64,000 nt of DNA from Sycon ciliatum (taxonomy: Eukaryota; Porifera; Calcarea; Leucosolenida; Sycettidae): positions 518,863-582,862 of the forward strand of contig NC_088651.1 of the NCBI RefSeq assembly GCF_964019385.1, given 5' to 3'. A model generated the notes under the pieces. That model had not been told where the DNA came from and made no database searches. It saw nothing but the letters and a program-made list of their open reading frames with translations. The translations under genes and the position numbers were made by a program. This document shows, one piece after another, positions 36,835-47,241 of the stretch (position 1 is the first letter of the stretch; the number at the start of each line of letters is the position of its first letter).

Positions 36835-38236
36835 TATGGCACTGTTTTAGAGAAAGATTTGAAGCGCTATGTCCAGGTAGGATTGGGATTGGTTCGCTGA
36901 ATGCCAGAAGGAAGCAGTTCAAATCTATCGTTGGGGTGACCAATTTAAGATGTATAATTTGTTAAACAAAACCGTGTGGCAATTATTACTGAGTACCTTG
37001 ATTTTGAAGAATGCTAGCTGTGAACGGTTGTCCGTGTCAGATATATGCTCGAGACTTGCTCATTGCTGAACTCTTCTGCGGCAGGATAAAATGCGAGGTT
37101 GCCAAGAGTTTCGCGTCAGATACGATCTTCCACAACAGATGCAGGCGGGCGACGTGCCAAGTTCTCTTGCAATGTACAGTGTGGATGAGTTTGCAAGGCT
37201 ACCGTTGCCAGGGTGTGTGCAGTTGGGTCGTTGGCAGTACAATGGGCGCAGTTCATGTTTGGTAATCGGATCGAAGGGAGTGCATAGCCTCCAGTATTAT
37301 ATACAAACACTGGCTAAGAACTACGGACAATGGGAAACGCAAGGCAGTTAGTGGTGGTGTCAGCAGTGACCTCGCTCACTTGTTCCTTTTTACACTTGAC
37401 AATAGTACCGTAAGTGTAGCTGCAGAGAGTCGCTAGAACGGCGAAGTCACCGTCTCAACCTCTAGCATGATCGTCGTTTGATTGGGCAGTTGTCCGTTTA
37501 ATCGGACAGTTCCAGTGCCGGGAACACTGTGCTGAAGTGCAGTGGAGTTGCTTTACTGAACTGCTTCCTTTGTTTTGAATTTGTGTTTGTGTCGGTATTT
37601 TTCGTGTTTTTAAAGGAATACCCAGAGGTTCTAGGCCTGTCGAGGGGATCTCCTAACAAAGTTAATGAGTTAGCCAAAGGGTAAAGAAAGGGTATAGCGA
37701 ATAAAACAAAGAAAAGAAGCAGTCAGAGCCAATTGCGAAAGTCAAGTGTTGTTATGTTTTACGTAAAGAGCGAGAGATGACGCTGTTCCTCGTTTTCATA
37801 TGGACCTTCGCTTTGTCTCCCAGTGTATGCTCTTTGGCCTACTGGCCGGTATTTGGTTGGGTTGAAGAATACATGTATGCCGTGAACCACCACGTGTGCC
37901 CTTCATGGCCTATGTTCAGCCTCTTTGTCGTCTCTGTGCTGCGCTGACGAGTCCACATTTGACGAACCTGTTCTGTCCGCAGATTGAGTATCTACCCGTT
38001 ACTTGCCTATTTCTCAGGACAAATTCGCCTTTGGTCAATATTTTTTCTGTTTTGTCCACATTCTCGAAAAAAACCTCGATCATAGCTTCCCGCATAGAAT
38101 TCGTAAGTGCTTGCGATAAAAGTGGGCTCGAAGGAGTTTTTACCCAGTTGTGGAAAGAAATCCGTGAGCAAATCCGAACACGTGTGATCAGTGCGGGAGA
38201 AGCTGTCCAGTCTTGGGATGTGCTGCTAGTAATTGA

Positions 38237-38255
38237 CATGTACATGTACATGTAC
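38237..38255. repeat. (TACATG)n block
   Basis: About three units of the hexamer. Confidence 0.9.
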
Positions 38256-39317
38256 GTGACTTTTCTGTTATACTGGCATGCAGAACAAAACTGCGTTAAC
38301 TACCAAACTACTCCTTTTTGTAAAGCTGACATGTAGCGCTGCCCAGTTTTAACACAATTATAATGCACAAGAAAGTCGTTATGGGTTTTACGAATGTTGC
38401 TTCGGCGGCTTGGTGCGTTCCAGCGGCACGTGTGCGCCTGAAGTACAACCCGCGGTTCTAGCGATACTTGGGCCGTCACGAGAAATATGAAACAAATGAA
38501 ATTATCCAAGTGATGAATGTGATTACCTGCTTTGGAAGCAGACACGGTTGTGCACATGACATGGGTTTGAAGGGAGTCGCTCATCGTAATCGTATTCGCA
38601 CGGAAACGCATATCCTAGGGCCTGGAAACGTGATTTTTCAACGACCGCAAACTGAGATTGCCTCTCGAACTTGTCATCGTCCGTGGTGTGCTCCGTTGCA
38701 AAGAACTTGTTCCATCACTTAGTGCGCACGATCACTCCCAGTCTACTTGAGTAAAAGGACTTGCAGTTGCACGTATTGCTGAGCTGGATCAGTGCACAGA
38801 TACTGCAGGAGACTCTCTCGAACTTGTCATGTCCAGGCAATCGTCAAACACAGTCCGTATCTCTCACGAGTGTCTTGTGCTTAACTCAATATTCGAATAT
38901 ACGCCCAGGATATTAGACTGTTACCCTCCAGCGCCTCTCCCGCCAGTTTAAGGTATAACTTTTAAAGCTATTCTTTTTTCTACTCGTGCCCATGGTGCCC
39001 AATCTGGTTAGTGTTGAGGAGCGAAAGGATGGTAAGACCTAGTCACTAGTCTACTCGGCTGACCCGAGTGAGGTGGTGAACTAGATTTGCGAATATTTGC
39101 CCTCCGTGAGGCTCCGGAGATAATGTGATTAAAGTGAGAACAAACTCTGATCATGTAAATGTACATATAGCGGCTTCATCCTTACTTCAGTGAGACCAAC
39201 TGACCGTTCTACAATCACTAAGCTTCGATGCCTGCCACCCCCCCCCCCCCGTGCTCCCCTTAATTGCGATAGTCTAGAATAACTACGTGTACATGTACAT
39301 TGTTCATGTAGTTTGTC

Positions 39318-39430
39318 CTACTGGCGCAGCGGAACAGCTCGCTTATTATGTCACGAAGATTTGTCAGCGGACCTTTGACTGTCTTAAATCTAAGTAATTA
39401 GTTGGGTGCGGTCATTGGGTTCGAATCCTG
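39318..39430 (+). repeat. tRNA-derived SINE head candidate
   Basis: TGGCGCAGCGG (39322-39332) fits the RNA polymerase III A box and GGTTCGAATCC (39418-39428) is a perfect B box. The spacing between them (about 85 bases) is too long for an ordinary tRNA without an intron and the arms do not fold cleanly, so a tRNA-derived SINE is more likely than a functional tRNA. Confidence 0.4.
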
Positions 39431-39717
39431 TGTCCAGTAAAAGATTCTCCGAACCAACAGACTCTCTTCCACATGAATATGTACATCTGTAGATGATGAT
39501 GATCTAACGCCAAGAACCCCAACGGCCTCAACAAAAGAACTACTTCGAAGTAAGCTGGTATCAAAATTGCCTCCACAAATCGCATTTTAATACGAAACTT
39601 CAAGCCCGGAGTGGCTAAGAGAACACTTCAACAGCCATCCAATCACACTGCACCTGAAAATTCCCTACGCAGCCAAGACTGGTTTCGCACTAGTCAGTGT
39701 GCAACGTACACTGTGTA

Positions 39718-39906
39718 CTGTGAAACCTGTACCTAAAGACCCACCGTGTCTAGCGACCAACCTGGGATTACAGACCACTTCGCCAGGCAAGGAGGGTCTC
39801 ACATTCATTATGGTTGTGCGGTGAAAACCTCTAACTAAAGACCACTTGCTACTAAAGACCGCTTTCGCTGGCTCCAATGGGTGGTTGTTAGTTACAGGTT
39901 TAACTG
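39718..39906. mobile_element. MITE-like element, TIR CAGTTAAACCTGTA
   Basis: The left end CTGTGAAACCTGTACCTAA is mirrored by a right end whose reverse complement is CAGTTAAACCTGTAACTAA. 189 bp, non-coding, preceded by TA and followed by CA (a decayed TA duplication). Resembles pogo/Tc1-group non-autonomous elements. Confidence 0.5.
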
Positions 39907-40104
39907 CACTTTGATTGAAGAATGCGTGACATTATGATTATCTGCTTTACAGAAGTCCCCACTACCTTACTATCCTGCACCAAGACTCACACATGAGCCG
40001 AAATAATATAATGATTAACCACAGGCTTTAATATCAGTTGTTTGAAGATTTCCTCCGTATGAAACTCTGAGTTAATTTAAGACGTATTCCAATCGGACAT
40101 CTCC

Positions 40105-40108
<4 letters not shown>

Positions 40109-40154
<46 letters not shown>

Positions 40155-40219
40155 CTTTCTCTATCTAACCTCTCTCCCTCCCTCCCTCCCTCCCTCCCTC
40201 TCTCTCTCTCTCTCTCTCA
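40109..40219 (+). repeat. pyrimidine microsatellite (TC/TTTC/TCCC)
   Basis: About 110 bases of pure C and T apart from one A, on the plus strand, capable of triplex formation. Confidence 0.95.
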
Positions 40220-40479
40220 TTGTTTTTGAAACAGGATCTGCTCAATGCATTTCAATCACTTTTCCGGTTCGTTTTGAAAAATATCTTTGTTATATTTCTA
40301 CATAACACATGAAGGTATACATATCAATAAACTGTTGAACGGTACCTTTCGGCTGTTGAATAATACAAGAAACTAACTCTCCTCCTCCATGCGGTCTAAG
40401 GCCGACCATTGCTACCCTCGGTAGCCATTACTCACACCAACAACTTCAAACAACGAAGGAGTCACGGGTAAAACATTTC

Positions 40480-40521
40480 CTTCTGACAGCTATTTCGCCT
40501 ATCAAAGGCTCGTCAGAGAAG
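40480..40521 (-). ncRNA. hammerhead ribozyme motif in the left arm
   Basis: Minus strand: stem I CTTCT/AGAAG (five pairs, 40517-40521 with 40480-40484); core CTGACGA, position 7 being the variable one; stem II GCCT-TTGAT-AGGC; GAAA; stem III ATA-GC-TGT with a wobble pair; C as cleavage nucleotide (GUC at 40485-40487). Confidence 0.55.
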
Positions 40522-40610
40522 ATGATACTGATATTGTAATTGACATGGCATACTGATTTTATACGCTGTAATTATTATGAGAATGATCATTTCTCCATTA
40601 TCATTATCAT

Positions 40611-40656
40611 CCTCTACTGATGAGCTCCAACAGGGAGCGAAACAGCTGTCTAGAGG
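40611..40656 (+). ncRNA. hammerhead ribozyme motif (most complete copy)
   Basis: Stem I CCTCTA/TAGAGG pairs perfectly over six bases (40611-40616 with 40651-40656). Core CTGATGA at 40617-40623; stem II GCTCC-AACAG-GGAGC with five perfect pairs (40624-40638); GAAA at 40639-40642; stem III ACAGCTGT (40642-40649), which is self-complementary and leaves only a two-base loop as a monomer; C at 40650 completes GUC. Cleavage is predicted between 40650 and 40651. A self-complementary stem III is the known hallmark of HHRs that work as dimers. Confidence 0.75.
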
Positions 40657-40940
40657 CTCGGAGGAATATTATCTCTCAACGGAAGTGTCCTTGCTGGTGT
40701 CTGTATGGTTCGGCTGAAGAGCGCGTGGTTGTGAGGAGTTGGGAATGCAATGATTTGTAATTATTATGGGCGCAAGAAAGAAACTAGGCAAGGTGTAACA
40801 CTGAGAAGTTCCAAGAATATTCTCAAAGCCCTTGGTTCTAGGAAAATGGCAGGTGAGACACTGTATTCGTCCAATCACAAGCTGCTAACATTTTGCATGG
40901 CTCGATAATGCAGCACAGATACAGACTACGAGCGTGTAAA

Positions 40941-40980
40941 TTCCCTGAGGAGCCTTTGATAGGCGAAACAGCTGTCGGAA
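40941..40980 (+). ncRNA. hammerhead ribozyme motif in the right arm
   Basis: Stem I TTCC/GGAA (40941-40944 with 40977-40980); core CTGAGGA (variable position 7 is G); stem II GCCT-TTGAT-AGGC; GAAA; stem III ACAGCTGT; C at 40976 completing GUC. Same strand as the central ribozyme, with the two predicted cleavage sites 326 bases apart. Confidence 0.6.
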
Positions 40981-41097
40981 GGAAATGCTTTACCCGTGAC
41001 CACTTCGTTGTTTGAAGTTATTGGTGTGAGTAATGGCTACCGAGAGTAGCAATGGTCGGCTTTAGAGCGCATGGAGGAGGAGAGTTAGTTTCTTGTA

Positions 41098-42625
41098 TAC
41101 ATTGCACATGTAGGCATACATCTACAATGTATTACTATGGGCACACAAATTTGTATTGCACTATGAATCCGTTTTACTCAAAGTATAACAACTTTGAAAA
41201 TCTTAAATTCTATGGAACACTATTCATAGCCGTCGATGTGAGGGTGGGTCACCGACGTCGATGGGAGGGTGGGTCACCTACTCAAACATTGAGATGCGTT
41301 CAGTGCTGGCACCCATACAATGGGTTTTGCATACCAGGAAAGCGTGTGTCGCATTTGCACTCTACATAGCTCGGATTGGGAACGAACGAGCTCTCGCATT
41401 CGGGCAGTTTCACGTGATACGCATCAGTAAACCGTTAACGATAGCATTACTTATCTAGAAATGTACAATGTACACCTGTCTTAACTGCATACCATTCTCT
41501 AAGAAAACGTGACATTGGCAAATCGACTACAAGTCATAATTGTACTTGATAACAACGTTTTGTCAGTCGGTTCAACAGCAATTGTGTCCCCCTTGCCGCT
41601 GTTGTAGTACTCGCACAGTGAAAATGTATAGGTATTTTCTGGCTAATAAGACTTTATCTTTCATTGTCTTGTGTCTTATACGTCTGGACTTGTCTTATGT
41701 AGCAGAACTCTAGAGGAGTACGCCATTTATAGACTGGTTAATGAGGTCCTTCAGGAAATATGGGTGACAAAGCTAAAAATACACAGCCCAGGTGACATTG
41801 TGAAGTGCTTGGATGCGACTTGGCATCGGCAGTATCACGTTCGCCTGAGTCTAGACCTCCCTAAGCCATGTTCGCCATTCCACGGCAATTCCGTGTTCTA
41901 ACTAGATAGACGCTGGCTACATTGCGTCAGGAATGCCCTAAACGACTGTGTCATGTCACTAAGATCGCGTTCGAGGTTTGGCAATGATGGATTTAGGTAG
42001 AGATCGCTGTTCTTCTTTTCCTGCGAGGCCACCAGCCGTAGACTCCCGAAATAGCTGCCACTACTCAGCAATATTAATCAGGTTTAGGTTTAGGTTTACT
42101 TAGCCGAGACGCGAAGTCCAAGTACCTCACATTGTCATATTTATTTCGGATCAGACTATGCTGGTTGCAGCGTCGTGACGAAGCACATGCGGATGCTGAG
42201 ACACTATGCAGAGGCAATCGCAAGAAGGAGATCAATGACACGAATTTTGGTAATTTCATTGAACGAGTTGGGAGAAACGTCCAGTGGAACGTGTGCAGAA
42301 AGGACCCAAACTGCACGTGTGGTCAGAAAGGAGAGACATTGTAAACAGGACTTTGTGCTCTTACTTATTACATTAATACAGTCGTAGAATGCTTCCTTTC
42401 AACCTGGGGTCACATTTCTTTCCTCGCATCAGGATTGGGTAACCGTACGGAGATGCGTCATCATTGTAACCATGGCTTTGAGCTCTTGCTTATTCACGCA
42501 CAGCAGTTGTTGAAGTATTCCTTCTACGATTGTAACACAGTCGCACTTTTGTTCCCTGGTCCTAGGATTGAAGAACAGCTGCGTCATACATTTACTATGG
42601 CTACCAGTGATCCTGTAAGGAACTA
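41098..42625. other. gene-poor stretch
   Basis: No gene recognised. A duplicated GAGGGTGGGTCACC motif (near 41239 and 41264) and three TTTAGG-like units at 42078-42097 are the only visible structure. Small ORFs have no recognisable motifs. Confidence 0.45.
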
Positions 42626-42785
42626 CAGTCAGACCTCGCTTAACCGCACACATCCGTTTTCCACAAACAGAATATCCGGATAGGCGAGGGAACCGGATAA
42701 TCGAACACACATACTGTATGTATGCATGGCTTATGCTGTAAATATGTAACCAAAGATTTTCTTCCGGATAAGCGAGGTCTGACTG
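42626..42785. mobile_element. pogo/Tigger-like MITE with TA target-site duplication
   Basis: Ends CAGTCAGACCTCGCTTA and its inverse TAAGCGAGGTCTGACTG, flanked by TA at 42624-42625 and 42786-42787. The start CAGT and the CCTCGCTTAxCCG body of the TIR match the style of pogo/Tigger elements. 160 bp, no transposase. Confidence 0.8.
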
Positions 42786-42980
42786 TAGAGGCAGTAACTG
42801 TCCACACACCACGAAGCACGCATGGTCTACCAAGACAAGTCCAGACTGAGGTTAGGTACTAGTTTTGAGGCTGTAGGGTGACAAAGACGTCAGGCTCCCT
42901 CACTCACCATCGCATAATTGCGCACGAAACTCATCTTCCTCTTTGTCTTAAAATGAACACCAAAAAGACAGTATACAGTG

Positions 42981-43099
42981 CTGGCAACTGAAATCCGACC
43001 CCTGTGGTGTGCGTTCACATTCTAGCGGTCTCCATTTCGTAGTGTTTTGGGTCTTTGCGATGTGAGCGCACCGCTCGGGGGTCGGATTTCAGTTGCCAG
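42981..43099. mobile_element. 119-bp foldback with 22-bp perfect TIRs
   Basis: Left arm (42981-43002, CTGGCAACTGAAATCCGACC plus CC) is the exact reverse complement of 43078-43099. Its interior contains a second nested inverted pair (GTGTGCGTTCACAT against ATGTGAGCGCAC) and is unrelated to the interior of the copy at 18724-18785. Confidence 0.75.
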
Positions 43100-43377
43100 G
43101 GCTGTAGCTACAGCTATCTCCATAGGACTTGTATTCCATTACCTTAGGCCCTATGGTGATATGTCTGGGGACACATCTGTCTCCATGTATACACAGATAC
43201 GACCTCTGCCACCTTGGTCTTGGGTGCCTAACAGGCTATATCCTGCAGCGCCATGCAATCATTGTCGATGGCTATTCAGCGCCACTACAGGTTTCAAGAG
43301 AAATGACTGTCCAGTCTAGTTCTCCGACTGCATGATGTAGCGAATGCACCCCTGAAACTCAGCGTTGCACCAGACAT

Positions 43378-43499
43378 TAGAGAAGTTAGAATGCACGTTA
43401 TTTCCCATGTGACGAGCGAATTTCGACGTGAGCTGCAGGTCACTTGCGTTGTTTTTCGACGCGCGAGCCAAATAACGCGAGCTGAACTTAACCTCTCTA
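43378..43499. mobile_element. MITE-like element, TIR TAGAGA(G/A)GTTA (copy 2)
   Basis: Shares termini and the interior block TTTCGACGTGAGCTGCAGGT with 4013-4196 but is about 60 bases shorter, mainly by loss on the left side. Confidence 0.6.
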
Positions 43500-46400
43500 T
43501 TACTCTCTTTACTGTGCGAATTTCAAGTCTATACATGTCTACATCGTCCTCTGCGTAGAGTATCGTACTGTTTCACAGTTCCGTGCCATTGAAGAGCACC
43601 CTCAGTCCCTGTATTACATAATTCAATGTTGGTTTAGGATTACCATGTACGTGTATGGATTACTGATTGTTCGTTCGAAGATAGTACACATCCAAACATC
43701 ACAGATGCGCATTACATCAATCGATTCATAGCCTCATTTCCACCAACCCGGTAGCAACCCGGTAGCATGGTGAAATCCTTAATCGCTACTCTCTACACTT
43801 GGTACCTTTCCTCTTGGCTTGTGTCTGGTTGGGAGAACAAACCCATAATTTCCCTTATTCAAAGTCTCCAATTACCAGTGGTAGATCTTCTACCAAACTC
43901 CTTGAAGAGTGCAATCACACTCATCCTAAGTCACCAAGTATTGTCGGAGGATGATCTACCGGACGTCTCTGACGAATGCAATCAAATTCTCGGGAATGTT
44001 TGAAAACAATTGTCATTACTTGCCCTAAAGGGTTCTTTGTTACGAGCCACTAGTGAGTGGAACTGTTCACTACTTTGGCTAAGATTTGCTCAATCCAATA
44101 TGCATCGTCATTGCGTCCAGTCCCAAACTGTAGAATCCGCCCAGCTCAAGAACTACATTGTACGTGTACTTCGAAGTACTATAGTGGTACAAATTCACTT
44201 CACCTTTTACAATAGCAGTAGTGTGTGCATGTATGTAAACAATAAGCGTTTGCTCAAGGCAATTATAATTAGTGAAGCTTGCCTCCTATTAAACTGTTAC
44301 AACCCAATTTCGAATACGCCATTGTGCTTCTATGATCATCGAATGGGTTCTTGAGTTGATTGAAGCCCAAATTACTCCTTAGTGAAGTCGTCTTTGGGAG
44401 GCTTGCGCGAAACTGCTACAAATCGCGTCCCCGATGAATGATACTGTTCTGGAACGGTACTTAACTGTGCCTGGTTCAGTTGCCCATTCACGAATCCCAT
44501 ACATATTTCCAGTTCCGAGTCGTCAGATACGTACATGTATCCTATCAATGGCTCCGTGCATGAAAGACTTTGGAGGCACCACATCAACATCCACTAGGAT
44601 AATACAAGAAACTCTCCTCCTCCAGGCGTTCTAAAGCCGACCATTGCTACCCTCGTTATGCACCCATTACTCACACATCCATAATGTCAAACAGCGAAGG
44701 GATCATGAATAAAATAATATTTCCTTCATACTTAGTTTTATTGATACTAGTGTCCAATAGGATACGATAAGCATAGTGCGAGGATCCATACACAGGTGAA
44801 AGTTGGTAGACAAACTACCGCGTCAGTCTAGCAACTCCGGAGTCTATACCCGGAATTACGCAATCCACGTGATTTTGTTTTACAAGATACGCAACTCATC
44901 GGCAGTCACATGGGGCAAGCATGGGGTGAGATGGTGCTGGTGATGAAAGCCAATCTCCGACGGGTGCACGAGAAGAAGGGAAACAGCGCAATTTGCAGTT
45001 GAGAATGAATACTGTTTTAAGGAAGCACCAGAGACAATGCAACGTGCTGACTGGGTTCGTGTACACATAGTTCCTGTGTGTGCAGTTCTTCTGATCGGTA
45101 CAGTCATTGGAGGACGCTCCAACATTCTAATTATCAACTGCAAACAGCCATTGAGGCAATTCTGTCCTTCCTTACCTGAAATCATCGTAAGTGTATATAC
45201 GTACATGGCTCTACACAATAGTTCAGTTTATCCGTCATAATTGTCTCTTGGTGCCCATCTATAGACAACTCAACAGCTTTGTCTTGTTTCAGTGATATCT
45301 GTGCTTGAATAGCACCATACGATAGTACGCAATATCCTCCTCTCTAATGGACCCCAGTTTGCACATCATCATCTTTGTAAAGTGGATGTGGCTTCACGGA
45401 TCCGTGCAGTATTGATAACGGGATGTATGGGATTGCCTCACCAGTTCTTAGACTTTTCTGTACGCAAATACTCTTACGGCACTTTACACTAGTTAGAAAT
45501 TCTTCACTAAACCCCAATATTCACTTTGAAAAGTATGAATTGATCTTCAATGCCTCTCAAACTTGTCAGATTCCGAATCCGATTCTCGTTTCAGAACTGG
45601 TTACGTACGGCAACGAGAACTTGATCTCACGTCAAATCCACTTCTCTCAACATCATCACTTCTGCCATAGACATTGATCACCTTTATGGGGTACAAAACT
45701 GTGGCTACTTTGAAGTACAACGATTCACTGTTCTTCCTTGATGCAGATCCTTTCGCGCTGCTATTGCGACCCTTGAATGAAGGGTAAAGAATGCTGGATG
45801 TGCATTCTGTGCACACAATGGTTATGCTGGAATTACGATATACTGTACTTGCACATTGTGCTCGCGATGTACATGTAGATAGCCTAGGGTGTTGCGAAAA
45901 ATTGTTACACTCCCGAATGGAATGTACAAATAGATCTACCTGATTGTGAATGGTTGTGGCAGATACCGACTAATGCCTACGAAGCACATTTTGTGCGAAA
46001 AGGTTGCTACAATCATCAATTTCCAACTCTCTCAAAGTATGAGAACTTTAAAAAAATAATTTTGATACATTGACGTTCCCTTTTCACTAGTTTGTGTGTG
46101 AAGTGTTTGTTCCAAGTCAGGGCAACGTGCCATCAGCCTCTTCAGTTTCATGAGTACATGTACATATACATGTAGCGCGAATCTGAACAAACTGTTGACC
46201 GGTCCCTACTCTATTGAGATGTTGGCTACACCATAGCTTTGTGGGAGAGCATCGAGTGCATTATATCGAAGTTCTTGTCTTAGTTCCTGGTGGTAACGGT
46301 CATTTGTTTTCCTCAAACTTTTCCAATTTTCCAATCCCGAACTGATGATCAGTCGTCAATCGTACCCATACTCGTATACATGTACATTTTCTACTGTATT

Positions 46401-46806
46401 ACTATGAATTTACAGGCAATATTCTCATTTGTATGGCTTCATACAACCAGACTGATTGCCCGGACGTGAAGATGTTCTTCGAATCTCTGTAGACAAGTAA
46501 AATTAGTTAAAGCATCCAGACGCTCTATGAGAATGTTTCAAAAGTAGCCATTAACTGCCATTTCCTCTCCATACTAATAATAATTATAGTGTATAAATAA
46601 GTAACATAAAAGTCTTCTATACAGACCCAACCTAGCCCAGTTACTCTCTCAGTTTGACAGCAAGTTCATGTTCATGTACATGTACGTTTAGACTACCTCA
46701 TTGGTTGCTGTTCACAACCAGCAGATTTACACTCCATGTTTTGTTGCTGTGGACAACCATTAGGTTTGAACACTGTCCCAGCTTCAAGTATATGTAGTAA
46801 CACATG
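43500..46806. other. gene-poor stretch
   Basis: Apart from the repeat at 44603-44727 no gene or element is recognised. ORFs of 78-114 codons at 43767, 44010 and 44880-45218 have no recognisable motifs. Confidence 0.45.
44603..44727 (+). repeat. third copy of the 40364-40516 repeat, ribozyme end lost
   Basis: TACAAGAAACT, CTCTCCTCCTCC, GCCGACCATTGCTACCCTCG and ATTTCCTTC follow in the same order and spacing as at 40364-40483. Similarity stops just before the hammerhead, so this copy is inactive or 3'-truncated. Confidence 0.7.
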
Positions 46807-47006
46807 CTGAATGTACGTGTACGTGTACATGTGATATACGTACATGTACACGTACGCATATCACATGTACATATACGTCATATACGTACATGTACACGTA
46901 CATGTACATGTACATGTACTAGTACATGTACATGTACATGTACTAGTACATATACATGTACGTATACGTACATGTACAAACTATAGTATACATGTACATG
47001 TACGTA
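46807..47006. repeat. long TACATG/ACGTGTAC satellite-like array
   Basis: About 200 bases made almost wholly of TACATG, TACGTG and TATACG units. Within it a block ending in TACTAG occurs twice (about 46904-46948), so there is a weak higher-order repeat. It abuts the ribozyme foldback at 47067-47241. Confidence 0.9.
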
Positions 47007-47101
47007 AACTCGGAGGGAGTTGTGGTTGCTCGTGAGAGTGCTCAATACACCAAGGTGCAGAGCCTAGTACACACACTTGAGAGGGACGAAAAGCGTTTCT
47101 T

Positions 47102-47143
47102 CTGTAACTCTGAGTTTCACGGTTTTAACCGATCATCAGACAG
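47102..47143 (-). ncRNA. hammerhead ribozyme motif, left arm of the foldback
   Basis: Mirror image of the motif at 47165-47206 with the same core, stems and GUU cleavage triplet. Confidence 0.5.
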
Positions 47144-47164
47144 CAATCATCAGACAGCAAGTTG

Positions 47165-47206
47165 CTGTCTGATGATCGGTTAAAACCGTGAAACTCAGAG
47201 TTACAG
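47165..47206 (+). ncRNA. hammerhead ribozyme motif, right arm of the foldback
   Basis: Stem I CTGT/ACAG (47165-47168 with 47203-47206); core CTGATGA at 47169-47175; stem II CGGT-TAAA-ACCG, with an unpaired U-U next to the core where a G-C pair is usual; GAAA at 47190-47193; stem III ACTC-A-GAGT; U at 47202 (GUU triplet). The U-U closing mismatch may weaken it. Confidence 0.5.
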
Positions 47207-47241
47207 AAGAAACGCTTTTCGTCCCTCTCAAGTGTGTGTAC

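Larger units (their letters stand above)
33721..40363. other. gene-poor stretch before the ribozyme cluster
   Basis: No gene recognised. It holds TC/CA repeats (34874-34915), TACATG foldbacks (36661-36834), a TACATG block at 38237-38255, a C tract at 39238-39250, a tRNA-like SINE candidate (39318-39430), a MITE at 39718-39906 and a pyrimidine microsatellite at 40109-40219. Overlapping ORFs at 37896-38336 on both strands have no recognisable motif. Confidence 0.5.
40364..41097. mobile_element. inverted pair of hammerhead-bearing repeats (retrozyme or Penelope-LTR-like)
   Basis: The left arm 40364-40516 and the right arm 40945-41097 are inverted copies, roughly 85-90 percent alike by eye; shared blocks include AGAAACTAACTCTCC, GCCGACCATTGCTACCCTCG and the hammerhead itself. 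Between them lies a third hammerhead (40611-40656) with its own flank. A third copy of the arm lacking the ribozyme core is at 44603-44727, and the flank after the central ribozyme is matched at 52016-52130. No protein-coding capacity is seen. Confidence 0.6.
47067..47241. repeat. perfect 80-bp inverted repeat carrying a hammerhead on each strand
   Basis: 47067-47146 is the exact reverse complement of 47162-47241, with a 15-base spacer that repeats 14 bases of the left arm (TCATCAGACAGCAA). No mismatch was found by eye. The arm contains a hammerhead core and stem III and ends in GTAC at the junction with TACATG repeats. Bases just outside the left arm (47041-47066) match the flank of the ribozyme at 50568. 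Confidence 0.9.

Noticed and set aside
42078-42097. Telomere-like TTTAGG units
   Set aside because: Only three units, and the animal telomere unit is TTAGGG; an interstitial telomere is not supported.
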